A stretch of 64,000 nucleotides of DNA from Acanthornis magna (lineage: Eukaryota > Chordata > Aves > Passeriformes > Acanthizidae), in the NCBI GenBank assembly GCA_036785705.1, contig JAWUZG010000159.1:1798001-1862000 (forward strand). Reading direction: 5' to 3'. The translations under genes were made by a program, and so were the position numbers. Shown here piece by piece: positions 1 to 11,300 of this stretch. Each line of letters opens with the position of its first letter. Positions within the stretch are counted from its first letter, which is position 1. Below the pieces are notes generated by a model that did not search any database, was not told the origin of the DNA, and saw nothing but the letters and a program-made list of their open reading frames with translations.

Positions 1-663
1 GCTGTCTTCCCTGTTACCCTTGGGGCACAAAGTGAAGCTGTAACTCAGTACATGGACTTTGTGGGAATGGTGCTTATGCCAGTCAGCATCTTCTGTCAGA
101 CTCTGCTGCCTTTGCAGACAGGAGCTCCTTAAATATCGTGGTCCTCTAGATCTGGGGTGGAACAGGTCCCTCTTGCATTCAGACTGTGCCATCTCAAATG
201 AGAAGCAACTGCAGGAGCTCAGCATCTCTGGAAGTTTGTGGTTGTGTCCACATTGCAGACCCCTTAAAAAAATTGGGGTCTAAGCACTGCAATTTACTAA
301 TTTGGAGCCAAGGAATGTAGATGACAGATGGAGAAGTTAATGAAGTCTTTATTTCTAGCCTTCCTGTATGTGTGTTTATATGCTGCTTTAAATGTTTTGC
401 ACAGCTCTTAGAAAAACCCTTTCCATATGAAATCTGGGAAGGAGTTCCCTTGAGCCTTTCCCTAAGCTCAGCTGTGCCCTACCTTCCCTGCTTTATGGTG
501 TTGATTGCCATACAGGGTGTCCAAATCCATGGCAGCTATGCACTCTGTATGATGCTATAAATCAAAACAGCAAACTGTCCAGATCTGTAGCTCCGAAATA
601 CTGAGCCTGGGGAGCCCTGGCCTGGTTGGAAGCTGCTGAGCTCCTGTTTCTTCTATCTTACAG
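1..663 (+). other. intron of TCEA2, partial
   Basis: No upstream TCEA2 exon could be read here. The stretch ends in the acceptor of the exon at 664 and holds no repeat I recognise. Confidence 0.7.
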
Positions 664-720
664 ACGACTACATCGCCATCGGTGCTGACTGTGAGCACAT
701 AGCAGCCCAGATTGAAGAGT
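664..720 (+). CDS. TCEA2: TCEA2 exon, start of central domain
   Basis: The exon follows a pyrimidine-rich tract ending in CAG and begins with the last two bases of a split codon. It encodes [19 protein letters not shown] plus the first base of a Cys codon. The exon ends directly before ATATCCTT, a minor-spliceosome donor. A GT donor two bases earlier (after 718) would break the frame to the next exon. Confidence 0.9.
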
Positions 721-3700
721 ATATCCTTCCTGTACACTGCTTCCTCGAGGGCCTGCATGCCTCCAGCAGTGAAATCCATGTGCTCAAAGGAAAAATGGGA
801 TTGTCTGTGCATAAATGTTCTGCTGCAGCTTGTCAGGGTTCTGGGTGTGGTTTCAGCTCTGTTTGGCTGAGTCCTGTGTCACTGAGGAACTCCCAGTGTG
901 GAGTTGGGAGCTCAGGGATGGTAATCCCTAGTTTGTCCTTCCCATCAGAGTGCTGTTTCCTGCTTTTGATTGTGCTTCCAAATACATGCAACTTCCCTGT
1001 GCTCCCTGTTGAGGAGAGTGATCTAGACAAAAGCAATGGAAAGGATGGAGCAATGAGGATCAAGTTCTATGTCAATGTGAAATAAGACAGGAGTTCACTT
1101 GGTTTGGGAACTGTGGGGGAGGAGGTGCAGCTAAGCTCTCACAGTGGAGGGGTTTGTGGCTGCCTTGCTGAGAGAAAGGGCAGGTTGTAAAACCTGAGCA
1201 TAACTGAATATTGCCAGCACAGTGAAAAAGCCCGAGCTGGAAGCCCCTGGACTTTGGGATTGTATAAACCTGCTCTCAAATCCAGCACTGATCTCCCAAA
1301 GCAGATGCTGCTGTTGGGTCCCAGCACTTTCATCTGTCTCCTGGCAGTGGGTGACACTCCCTGCTCTTCACGGGTGGCTGGGAAGTGCTTGATGCCTGGG
1401 TTGGTTGCAGGCTCCTTGACTGCCCTTACGCATCTACCAGGATGTCAAGAACACCGACATGAAATACAAAAACCGCGTGAGGAGCCGCATCTCCAACCTG
1501 AAGGACTCCAAAAATCCCGAGCTGAAAAAGAACGTGCTGTGTGGGGCCATCACCCCTGAGCAGATCGCGGTGATGACCTCGGAGGTGAGGGAGCCTGAGG
1601 AGCAGCATTTGCTTCTTACAGGGAATGTGTCCTGGGGCTTATCTGGAGGCAAAGGGCTGGGCTGCTGCCAGAGTGCATGGAGTGTGCTAGCAGTGAGGTT
1701 TGCAGTGTGGAGAGTGGTTTGTTGGGCCTTCACATCACCCTGGGGCCCTGGGTATGAGCTAGAAACCAGGATTGGAACAGGCTTTCTGTCTTAATGCCCA
1801 TCTGTCAGGGGGTATGTCCTGTCCTGTTGGCTGTTTCCACTGTAGTGGGTGTGGTGGTAAAACTGGGCAGATGTGATTTTATTGCTTTTTTTTCTTTTTT
1901 TGGAAAGGAAATGGCCAGTAATGAGCTGAAAGAGATCAGGAAAGCCATGACAAAAGAAGCAATCCGGGAGCATCAGATGGCCAAGACAGGAGGGACACAG
2001 ACTGACCTCTTCACCTGTGGGAAATGCAAGAAGAAGAACTGCACCTACACCCAGGTTGGTTTTCCTGCTCCTGTCTTGGCCTCTACACAGGACATGATCT
2101 GTCACGGTCATGAGCTCACACTGCTTGGTGACAGGCCCTGCAGCATGGCACAAATTTTGCTACTGGTGGACAGAATATACTTGAGGCTCTCTAAAATGTA
2201 CTTCTGCACATTTCCTTGGAGCTTGTGCAAGAGCAGGAGTTGTGCAGCAGTGAGGAAACTTTCAGAAGTGTAGCAGTGCTCTACACTGAAAGCAGGTGCT
2301 GGGAATGCTGGGATTCAGACAAGAAAGGAGTGGGTAATGTAGAGGAGAGGCTGCAGAAACGGAGTCAGACATGTTGATGGTATTGAAATTATAAATGAAG
2401 AATATAGATAACCTGCAGCTGGACAAGTTCCAACTTATTTAAAATCAAATAGCATGAAATGGGTGAAACAGAAGGAATAAATGAAGCTATGATGTGAGCA
2501 GACAGAGGATTTTTCTTCTCCATGGCCAGCTGCTGGAAGCCTTGTGCATTACCAGTGCTTTTTAGCTCCCATGTTCCTGCCAGGCATCTGGAGATAAATG
2601 TGCCTTTGCTGTGAGTCAGTGGTTTAGAATGTGCAGATACCCAAAAATGCACCAGCAGCCACCCGATTGCTGCTGAGTGACTGCGCACAAACTGCGTGTG
2701 CAAGTGCTGGGTGAGACTCCTGCATATGCTTGGACTCAACATACAAACACATGGCAAGAGAAGGAGATCCAGGAATCTGACCAGGGAGTTTCCTTTGGCT
2801 CAGCAGCAGCCTTGCATCCTGCAGGCTGGCTCAGGAGAGAGGCCTCGCTCTGCCAGTGCTCCCAGTAAGCATTCTTGGGCTGTCCCAGCACGTGGGACGA
2901 TCTCCACCTGTAGTGGACTGGAGTTTGTCTGCCTGAAATTTGTGCAGGAGACAACAGTGCCTTCTAAATAGAAATATCAGAGGTTTTCTGTATTTTTATT
3001 CATTTTCCAGCGAAATCTCTAGTGGGTGATGAGATGTTTTAAGTCCCAAGTAGATGAACTGGCATTTATGAGCATGTTGGAAGCAGGGAGTAAAGGGGGA
3101 GAATTACAGAATTTAGCTATCCAGCATGCTTGCAAAAATGGCTAATTTGCATCATGCAAATACTGTGACTCTTGCACATTGGGTAATTACACACGTAGAT
3201 CACCATAATCACCCCTCGGCACAGTTCTGCTGCCTGACTAGTGCACGGAGTACCAGTGTTTTCAGTCTAGATCTGCCTTGTGGTATTCAAATGCCGCGAA
3301 AATCTGGTTTTTAGTAAAGTATGTGTTTCTGGCAAGAGCCAGTCAGAGGCAGCAATCACATCTGGGTTAAATATCAGAGTTCCTTAATGGCTCAAACACA
3401 AACCAGACTGGAAATGTGCAGAACCTGGTAACCCAGAGTGTGTTCCTGTGAGGCCAGGATGTAGGACTGGTCTGTAAATGGGAATGGCTTGAGTGCTTTT
3501 TTACGCATTGCTGTGGAGCACGGGTTTTTTCATGTCACTGCTGGCCACATCCCTTCCTGGGGGACAGTTTGGGGAGGGATTGGCTGTGGGTATGTCCACT
3601 TCCAGAGTCACCTGCAATAAATGGGCAGCAGACGGGGTGAGGAGGGAAATACCCTGCCCCAAAACTTGTCACTCAGGTAATGTCAGGCTGGAGAGGGTCA

Positions 3701-4535
3701 TGATGTGTATACAGCTGTGCGTGTATAACACAACAACCAGACTTATTTTACTGGAAAGCTCCTTTTACCCTCCCAAGCCTCAGTCTCTCACTGATTTTGT
3801 GAGCCCAGCACGAATTCCTGGAGGCCAGAGGGACAGGGCCGTATGTGATGCTCAGCTCTCACCTCCCTTCTGTCCCCCCTGGCAGGTGCAGACCCGCAGC
3901 TCCGATGAGCCCATGACCACCTTCGTCGTGTGCAACGAGTGTGGGAATCGCTGGAAGGTAGCGCACCAGGGCTATTACTGGCACTGAGGGGTGTTGGGGT
4001 GGCTGCACCCACCATGCTGCAGGCACTTGGCTGCTGCTCAGAGGTGCTTGCCAAACCCTTACTGGCTCGAGAGTGTGATCTTCCTTCCCAGCGCAGAGGC
4101 AAGAACTCCTGGGTTCATCCCATCTCAGCAGACCAGCTGGGGTCAAGTCTCACTTCCACATTCCCTGCTCTCTCCTCATATCCTTTCTCATAACCCGCTT
4201 CACAGTGCTTCCCATGCTGCCTCTGCCCTCTGAGGGATAGTGGTGATGATGTTCAGGATTTCAAAAGTGCTCTGTCATGCTGTGCACAGAGCTCAGGGGT
4301 GAGCAGAAATCTCCTGGTCAGTGGCGAGCAGAAATGATGCCACTACAAAGTGCCAAAGAGTCACAGCCGACAGATTCAAACAGGCGCTCCCTTTGGCCCC
4401 TGCTTCTGAGAACCCCAAACCCTTGCCAGCTTCTGAAACAAGCCCATACCTGGATCCTTACCTTCTTTTGCAGCTCCCCTTGGCAGTGAGATTTCTAATT
4501 GGGGTTTAAACTCCCTTCTCTTGCAGTTCTGCTGA
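664..4535 (+). CDS. TCEA2: TCEA2 (transcription elongation factor A2, TFIIS), 3' part, five exons
   Basis: TFIIS rescues backtracked RNA polymerase II in the nucleus by stimulating the polymerase's own transcript cleavage. The exons join as 664-720, 1430-1584, 1908-2054, 3886-3957 and 4527-4535, giving about 146 C-terminal residues in one frame. The product follows vertebrate TFIIS closely. It has the central polymerase-binding domain ([42 protein letters not shown]). It then has the zinc ribbon, with Cys pairs CGKC and CNEC, the catalytic Asp-Glu in RSSDEP, and the terminal RWKFC. Residues such as the Cys before IYQDV, together with the synteny with RGS19, favour TCEA2 over TCEA1 or TCEA3. 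The N-terminal domain and linker lie upstream of the window. All junctions are GT-AG except 721-1429, which is AT-AC. No frameshift or premature stop is seen. Confidence 0.95.
721..1429 (+). other. TCEA2: AT-AC (U12-type) intron of TCEA2
   Basis: The intron starts ATATCCTTCC, matching the U12 donor consensus over its first eight bases, and ends in TTAC. A U12 branch site, TCCTTGAC, lies at 1413-1420 with its branch adenosine about 10 bases before the intron end. Removing exactly 721-1429 joins T to GC, giving the Cys codon found at this place in vertebrate TCEA2. No GT-AG choice keeps the frame. Rare AT-AC introns are known from TFIIS genes. Confidence 0.92.
1430..1584 (+). CDS. TCEA2: TCEA2 exon, central domain
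   Basis: The exon encodes [18 protein letters not shown] and on through [20 protein letters not shown] to MTSE, the core of the three-helix polymerase-binding domain. Its 5' border is an AC acceptor and its 3' border is GAG followed by GTGAGG, a normal U2 donor. Confidence 0.95.
1908..2054 (+). CDS. TCEA2: TCEA2 exon, end of central domain and first half of zinc ribbon
   Basis: The exon has 49 whole codons in phase 0, preceded by a T-rich tract ending in AAAG and followed by GTTGGT. It encodes [18 protein letters not shown], then the linker to the zinc ribbon ([14 protein letters not shown]), then the first zinc-binding pair CGKC and KKKNCTYTQ. Confidence 0.96.
2055..3885 (+). other. TCEA2 intron (1,831 bases)
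   Basis: No coding sequence was seen. The one item of note is a palindromic pair of POU octamer motifs at 3145-3161. Confidence 0.8.
3145..3161. promoter_or_regulatory. palindromic double POU octamer
   Basis: ATTTGCAT and its exact reverse complement ATGCAAAT sit head to head with one base between them. Each half is the octamer bound by POU-family factors. A role as a dimer site is inferred only from the motif. Confidence 0.4.
3886..3957 (+). CDS. TCEA2: TCEA2 exon, catalytic hairpin of zinc ribbon
   Basis: The exon has 24 codons in phase 0 between CTGGCAG and GTAGCG. It encodes [19 protein letters not shown] and then GNRWK. The Asp-Glu pair is the acidic tip inserted into the polymerase active site, and CNEC is the second zinc-binding pair. 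Confidence 0.97.
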
Positions 4536-4815
4536 CATGTGCCATGGCCCGAGAGCGGCAGCCAAACGCAGACCCGAGCGCAGCCTCCACACGCCGGCTC
4601 CCACGGCAATTGTGTTTTGTGTCCCAGTGAGTTTGCATTGTCACACGCTGAGAGCAGCAGTGGGGAGGCCTGGGCCTCGCAGAGAGCCACAGCCCTGGGC
4701 TGACAGGTTGGCAGGAGAGCTCACTAAACACACCCAGTCATTACTTTCTCATCTAAGCGAGTACGGTCACTTTCTCTTCAAAACTAATATTAAACATTTT
4801 TGTCAGTTTCTGACT
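4527..4815 (+). CDS. TCEA2: TCEA2 terminal exon: Phe-Cys-stop and 3' UTR
   Basis: After CTCTTGCAG the exon reads TTC TGC TGA, the invariant Phe-Cys end of TFIIS, with the stop at 4533-4535. Only nine bases are coding; the rest is 3' UTR. The variant polyadenylation signal ATTAAA at 4789-4794, with T/GT-rich sequence from about 4797 onward, is the best 3' end candidate. The exact cleavage site is a guess. Confidence 0.85.
4789..4794 (+). terminator. candidate polyadenylation signal of TCEA2 (ATTAAA)
   Basis: ATTAAA lies about 255 bases after the TCEA2 stop and is followed by a T- and GT-rich stretch. No AATAAA occurs between the stop and this point. Confidence 0.5.
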
Positions 4816-7589
4816 TTTATTTCAATCGTGTGCAGCACTTTGTTTTTCCAGCATGGGAACTTGACAGGCGGTCCATGTCCAGGTGGATGAGGACTGAACA
4901 ATGCTTGGAGCAGCAGAAAGTGAGATGTGTCTCGTAGGCTCACCCTTGGTGCGTGCAGGCTTGCTCCTGTCACCTCATGGAATCTCAACCACTGGGCCAA
5001 GCCCTGGGGCAGCTGTGTGGGCAGTACTGTTGACAGAACACAGCTTTTGGGGCACAGATCAGATGTTGCTTTCCATCCTGGCAGCATTCACTGGATTTTG
5101 CAGTGATTCCTTGGCATCTCGAGCCTTTAAATGCTAACAGCATTGGCAGCTGCAAAGATAAGAATGTACTGCCCAGGTTGTAACAGACTGAAAGCAGGGT
5201 GACACCAGTGACAGAAAATCCCACGCCAAACTGTTCAGAGGGGGTCCCAGGCACTTCCCTGCTTGTTTGTGCTCTGCTCTTAGCTTGACAGCTGAAAAAC
5301 AGCCTGGAGTTTCAGAGGGGCTTGCTGGAGAGGCTCAGGAGGAGGGAAAATGCTGCAAATGCAGGAAAATTTCCAGAGGCTTGGATCTGGAGAAGGTAAG
5401 CGCTAGAGGGATGGGTGGGAGCTGTTAGCACTTAGCTGTAGAAGTGGAGGAGGTTTGAAGGGAGCTCAGAGCTGGTGCTTGGAAGGGGTCAGATAAGGAA
5501 AAGATCCAGTAACAAAGCCAGCCCCAGATGCCACATCTGCAGATGTGACCCTGTGAAAGGGACCTGCAGAGGCTCCTTTTGGGAGGTAACGAGAACCTGG
5601 TGGGGAAATCCTCACCACAGCTTTCAGCCAGACTTAAAATCCCTCTTTCCTTTTCATAGCCTTTAACTGGGGTGATGCAGCATTTGGGGCACCCCAGCAA
5701 AGTCTCAGGGTCTGAGGCTGCCCAGGAGCAGTGTTGTGCCCTGCAGCTCTTGTGCTGACGAGCAGAGCAGGAACATTTGCAGTCACATCTCTCATGGCAT
5801 TGCTTCCCTCTTCCACAGTGAAAAACAAGTATTTCCACTGGCTTCCCAGCATGCCAGACAGCAGACATTGAGCAGAGACCTCGGAGATGTTTGGAGAGGA
5901 GTAAGCAGCCACATGAAAGCAGCGGAAAACGTGCTCCCAGCCCCTTTGAGGGCTGTGCTGCTCCGGAGGCAGGGATCCCACCAGCATCCTTCGCTCAGGG
6001 CTTTCACTTTACAGGGTGCAGCCAAGTCTCCCAAGAAGGAAAATATTCAAAGACGCTGACAACTCCTTTAAGCCTCACGAGTCTTGTGGTGAATGGGATT
6101 ATTCAAGCCAGGCTTGGGAGGGAGCAGTGTCCTCGCAGTGATGCTGAAAAAAAAGCTTCAGGATCTGAAACCCACGCTGACCACGGCACTGGCTCGTGTG
6201 CTGGGAAAGGGAGCCAGCTCTTTAGCAGTGCCTCTTGTCTTTCTTCTTGTGTTCGAGTGAGGAGCAGAGCTGAGCTTGTGTACAGCCTTCTGACAATCCT
6301 AAAATTATGTACCAAGAGTCCCAAGCAGGAGTTTGGGAAAAGAACCATGTGATTTTACAGTGCTATTTTCTGGGATAACAGCAAGGAGAGCCAGGGAGGG
6401 GAAGCACACTGGACAAAGAGGTGTTTCAGAAGTGAACATTTGCTTGTAAGGGATTGGGAGAAAAACTAGATTATCTGGTGGCATTGGAGTCTTCTCTCTG
6501 CTGAGACCTCTGTGGTGTCTGGAGGGGCTTTGCGCCCCTGCTACATTCTTGAACAGCTTCAGGGATGTTCAACCTCCAACCCTCAGGCTGGGGCCACATT
6601 TGAGAGTATTTCCCTTACTCACAGAACAAACCCAGAACTAAAACTTCCCTGTGCAGGGTGGGGATACTGTAAGGGTGCAGACTGGGGGAAAACCTGCCAG
6701 TAATAACAATACCGACATTCCTAATAAACCATTGCTGGTCTCTCTCAAAAATACATTTTCTTGAACTGTATTTCCAACTTGGCAAAGAAAACTAAATTTA
6801 CTGACATGAATTTCCACACAGTCATGCCATGAGGAAGGAAGGAAACAAAAACAACAACAAAAAAAAGCTGAAAGAATTGGTTTGCTTAAAAAATATGTTC
6901 AATAAAAAGCACTTTTTTTCTTTGGAAGGGCTGAAGAGAGGAAGGGAAGGAATGGATAAATAAGAAACTGCTGTGGTGGGTCAGGAAAAGCAAAGACTGG
7001 CAGCAAAACCCCTGTGTTGGCTTTGTTTCAGTGTGAAGGGCAGGGACAGACATGTTTTAATCCTGTGTGCTGGGGCTTCAGTAAATCATTCCTTGTGCCA
7101 TACAAAATCACACGAGAATTCTGTATCCTCCCTGTGACACTTCCCATCCTGCATGGAGCTCATGTCCCTGCTCAGCGAGGGACCAGGGCAGACCCCTGGA
7201 CTTGTCCCTGTGGCAGGGCAGGTCTGGGCCAGCTGGGAGCTCTCTCATTCAGGGGTTCTGGTGCCGGTGGGTCTGCAGGGGAGCAAACAACACCTGCACA
7301 GGTGGTGTCTCCATCTCCGAGGTCCATGAACCAAGGATGTAGGATGCTCTGGGTTTGGGGTGACAGCGTGTGGTGTCCTGGGGCTGGAGCAGTGCTGATG
7401 TGTGATGGGGGCTGGCGGGGGAGGCAGCTGTAAGACACCCCCTGCCCACCCCCCGAGCACATCCTCACAGTCCCTTCTGGCCCCTCAGAGCTCCGCCCTC
7501 TGCTCCATCCGGACCCATCAGGAATGCAAACAGGCTCTAGCACCACCCCCCGCCCTTTGGGCCACCTCAAACAGCTGGAGCGAGGTAAA
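4816..7589. other. intergenic region between convergent TCEA2 and RGS19
   Basis: I see no exon, RNA gene or clear transposon. The stretch from 6700 to 6970 is A-rich, with AATAAA-like sequences on the + strand (for example near 6899) that could serve as distal TCEA2 polyadenylation signals. Confidence 0.5.
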
Positions 7590-8123
7590 CCTGACAAGTT
7601 TTTATATATACAGAGATGCTCATCAACCCCCCTCCCACACCTCAATTCCCCCAGTTAAAAGCCAACCAAAAGAGCATTTAAAATTAAAAGTAAAAAAAAA
7701 AAAAAAAACCAAACCAACAACAATCGACCTTCCCCCCACCTCAGAAAACCCCCAACCCAGTCCCAAACTGGGTCTCAGGTGGCCAACGAGGACATGCCGT
7801 GTCCCCAGGTGTGGTGGAGATGGGATAAAGTGACCTCTTCAAAACAGGGTGTGGGGGAGCCAGGCCCCGGGCACTGTCCCGTGCTCCCCCAGCTCGCTCT
7901 GGCCAGCGCTGGGGACAGGGCAGGGAATCAGTAGTATGAGCTGGCCCAGGCTGAGCCCTGGGGACAGTTCTGCAGTGTGGCCCAGACACCGGGGTGACAG
8001 TTCATACGTAAAAAGCTAAAAACTTGGTGGGGGCTGGCAAGAAGGGCGGCAGACGGGAGGAGGCACCGAACCCCCCCCCAGCCATCATGTCCCCACTGGT
8101 GTCCCCACGGCTGGCAGGTGCCC
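7590..8123 (-). other. RGS19: probable 3' UTR of RGS19
   Basis: The GC-rich stretch after the RGS19 stop runs to a TATAAA on the - strand at 7606-7601, followed by a GT-rich stretch. There is a poly-A run on the + strand at about 7690-7707. The end point is inferred. Confidence 0.45.
7601..7606 (-). terminator. candidate polyadenylation signal of RGS19 (TATAAA)
   Basis: The variant hexamer TATAAA on the - strand lies about 520 bases after the RGS19 stop and is followed by TGTTTGAGGTGG. A second candidate, ATTAAA, lies further on, near 7054-7059. Confidence 0.35.
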
Positions 8124-8312
8124 TTAGGACTCCGAGGAGGAGTGGGAGACGCTCTGGAGCAGCGATTTGTAAATGGCAGAGTTCAGGAAGCGGGGGTAGG
8201 AGTCTCTGTGCATCAGCGTGTAGATCTGGAGCTGCGCGTCGTCAAAGGTGTGCGAGGACGGCTCCTGCATCTTCCGGTTGATGACCTCCCGCACCCGTGA
8301 GTCCAGGCTCAC
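8124..8312 (-). CDS. RGS19: RGS19 last coding exon
   Basis: After the acceptor TCCCAG the exon encodes VSLDSRVREVINRKMQEPSS, then FDDAQLQIYTLMHRDSYPRF, ending SHSSSES and TAA at 8126-8124. It contains the last helices of the RGS domain and the C-terminal tail. Confidence 0.97.
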   Translation of the reverse strand: MSLDSRVREVINRKMQEPSSHTFDDAQLQIYTLMHRDSYPRFLNSAIYKSLLQSVSHSSSES

Positions 8313-11300
8313 CTGGGAGGCACGGAGAGAAATTGGGGGCTGGGGGCCACCCAAGGACAAGCCCCAGCCCCAGCTTGCACACCCTCTCTGGGTAAACTGA
8401 GTATCAATGCTGCACCAGATATGAGTAGACCACGGTGTGCTCCATCCCAGAGGATATCGGCACTGGAGCCCTGGGGTTTGGGGAGGGTTGCAGGGAGGAG
8501 TGGGAAGCTCTCTGGGTCCCTCTGTGTCCCCCGGCTGGGCACAGGGAGGTGGGTGGGGCGCTCCCGGCCCGGGTACCGCACTCCGGGGATGCTGGAGGCC
8601 GGGATGCAGTGCTTCCTCGGCCCGCTGGTGCCCTCGTGAGGTCTCGGCCCCGCAGCACATCCCGGCCCGCGGTCCCACCGCCGGCAGCGTCCCGGGGGTT
8701 TTGGGGGGCTGGATATCCCCTTCCCACCGCCGTTAGCCTGCCAAACTCATCCCCAAACTGTCACATGGCTCTGTCAGCAGCTGGAACAGAGCCCTCTCCT
8801 TAAGAGCCCTCCCCAGCCCTATTTTAGCCTGAGCCCCCCCAGCCCCATTTTAGCCTGAGCCCCCCAGCCCCATTTTAGCCTGAGCCCCCCAGCCCCATTT
8901 TATCCTGAGCCCTCCCATCAAAGGCTCTGCCTCCTACCTCCTTGGGAGAGAGGATGGAGATGTAATCCTCGTAGATCATCCTGGCCTTCTCGTCGATGGT
9001 GTGCTTGTTGCACTCGGTTTTGAGCTCCTCACATGCCAGCCAGAAGAGCATGTTCTCCTCGCTGTACTCAGTCCGCAAAAACTCCCGGAAGACGTTGCGC
9101 CCCGCCGGGCTCTTCATCAGCTTGTCGAAGGACTGTGCCCAGCCCTGCACCTCCTCCGGTGTGGGTTTGGCGCTGACAGGTCCGGGGGAAGGCAAGGGGA
9201 TGGGGTTACAGCTGGCCGGGGAGGGCTGTGGGTCCCCACCGTGTCCCTCCTGCTCAGCTCTGGTCCCATCTCAGAGGAACTGTGCCCAAACACATCCCTA
9301 TGCTCATGTTCCTGCTCAGGCTCCAGTGTTACGGAGCTTTCAGAGGTCAGTTGTGGGATCTGTCCCGGCTCTGCTCAGCCAGGCTGGAGTGTGGCCTTGC
9401 TTTTGGCTGGATTTCCCAAACTGGGATGTATTTTGGTGCTGGCTTTGCACAAATCCCAAAGGGATCAGAAGCCCTTCCCTGGCAGAGAGGCAGCTCTGAG
9501 CCAAAAGAGACTGACATGGCTCCATCACCCCTCTTAGCTGGGGAGGGAGAGAGGGAGGCTGTTCCCCAGCAAATGCTCAGAACCTGCTCAAGCAGGCCAG
9601 GTACACTCATTATCCACGGCTAATTAGCACATCTGACCCTAACCCAGCTGTGCCAGGCACTGCACAGAGCACCCATGGCTGCGCTGTGTGACGGGGGGTC
9701 ACACTTCTCCCTCAGGATGCAGGGCTGGGTGCCACGGAGGGTGGCAGAGGGGACAGTGCCATGCTGTGCCATGCTTGTCCACAGCACTGCCCTTGCACTC
9801 ACCACGCTTCACAGTTTGGGATGGTCTCCAGTTTGGTCTCCCGGGATGCCCTCCATGCTCGCTCCCGGTCCTCGTTCCTAACGGGGAGACAGAAAGGTAG
9901 TCAGGGGCATTGGGGACACGTGTAGACCCTACCTTGACCCCTGACCACTGAATCTCCTCCGTGGGCACCAGCACCCCCACCCATGCCTTCCTCTCACCCG
10001 CTGCCCTGGTGCAGTTTTGCTGTCACTGTGCGAGGCTGTCCCTGTGGTGTCCCTGAGCTCAGGCGCTGCTGTGGCCCCGGTCCCGCTCCACCACCCAGGC
10101 CGTGTGCCAGGGCCATGTGCCAGGACTGAGCTGAGCCGAGTGGCCGCAGCAGCCGGCAGAGGTCAGTGCTGGATCGGCCCAAGGCAAAGCCATTGTGAAC
10201 CGTCACGAAATAATCACCAATAAATAAACAAGGGTTTATTGGTGAAACGCCAGCACCGGTCCAGCCCGGAGGCAGATAGTGGCATAGAGGTGTTGGGGCT
10301 TGGGGATGCAGTGTTCCCTGTCCCTGTGTCTCCTTGCCCCTGGGGGTGCTGGTGGCACAAGTGGAGAGCAGCCATCAGCCAACTTCCCTTGGGCCCTTGA
10401 ATTTCAGTGCCCGGCACTGACCGCAGCCCTTCCTGCTTGCGACACTGTCCCTCGCTGGGGGACAGGACTGACTGTGCAAACCTCTGCCCCAGCGTGGGCG
10501 GCTGGGGTGAGTGAAGCTGTGGGCACGTCCCTGCCTGTGCCACCCCCAGGGCTCACTGTCAGGCATGCCTGAGCCCCACTCAGCAACCAGCATTGCTTGC
10601 TCCAGGAACAGGATACACGAGGGTTATCTGTCCCATCTCTAGGATTTCTGCTCCATCTCTGCTCACAGGCTCTTGCAGAGATGAAGGAGACACACAGGGA
10701 ATGTCACCAAGCCCAGGGCAGTGTCTAGGAGGGAGATGTATGGGGCTCAGCTCCAGGGTTTGTTGCTCCTCCAAGCTCGCTGCTCTTGGTGGCTGTAAAG
10801 CCCAAAGCTGCTGCAAAGCCTGGAGCCATCAGCAATCTCTGAGGCAGCAGATGCTGAGGAGAAAGAGCAGATGGGCTCTCCAATATCTGGGCTATCCAGA
10901 GAATAAGGAGCTGGAGATCCTCAGTAAGGACAGGAGATGCAGATGGAGGCAAGCAGCTGGGTCCATCCTTGGCTTTGGGAAGTGCTGGGAGGGCAGGGCC
11001 AGACTCTGCATCTGCTGCTTCAAGGCATACAAGCCCAGAGGGCTTGTATGGACCAGGGCCATCCCTCCCTGGTCCATCGCAGCAGCACCAGGGAGTCCCA
11101 CTGCTGCTTTCTGCTCTATGTGTTCTAAGAGATTTGGCTGATGGACAGAAATCACAGCAGACCCTGGCTCAGCTGGGGCTCACTGGGCTCTGTGCCAGGG
11201 GGAAACCCATGCCACAGCACCGCTGGTGCCCATCTGCTCCAGGGCACCACTCACACCTGTCTAACCACACACCTGTCCTGCTCTCAACTCCCAGCCCAAC

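Noticed and set aside
1411..1429. Ordinary AG acceptor at 1410 for the TCEA2 exon
   Set aside because: Starting the exon after TTGCAG at 1410 breaks the frame with the upstream exon and would turn the U12 branch site into coding sequence.
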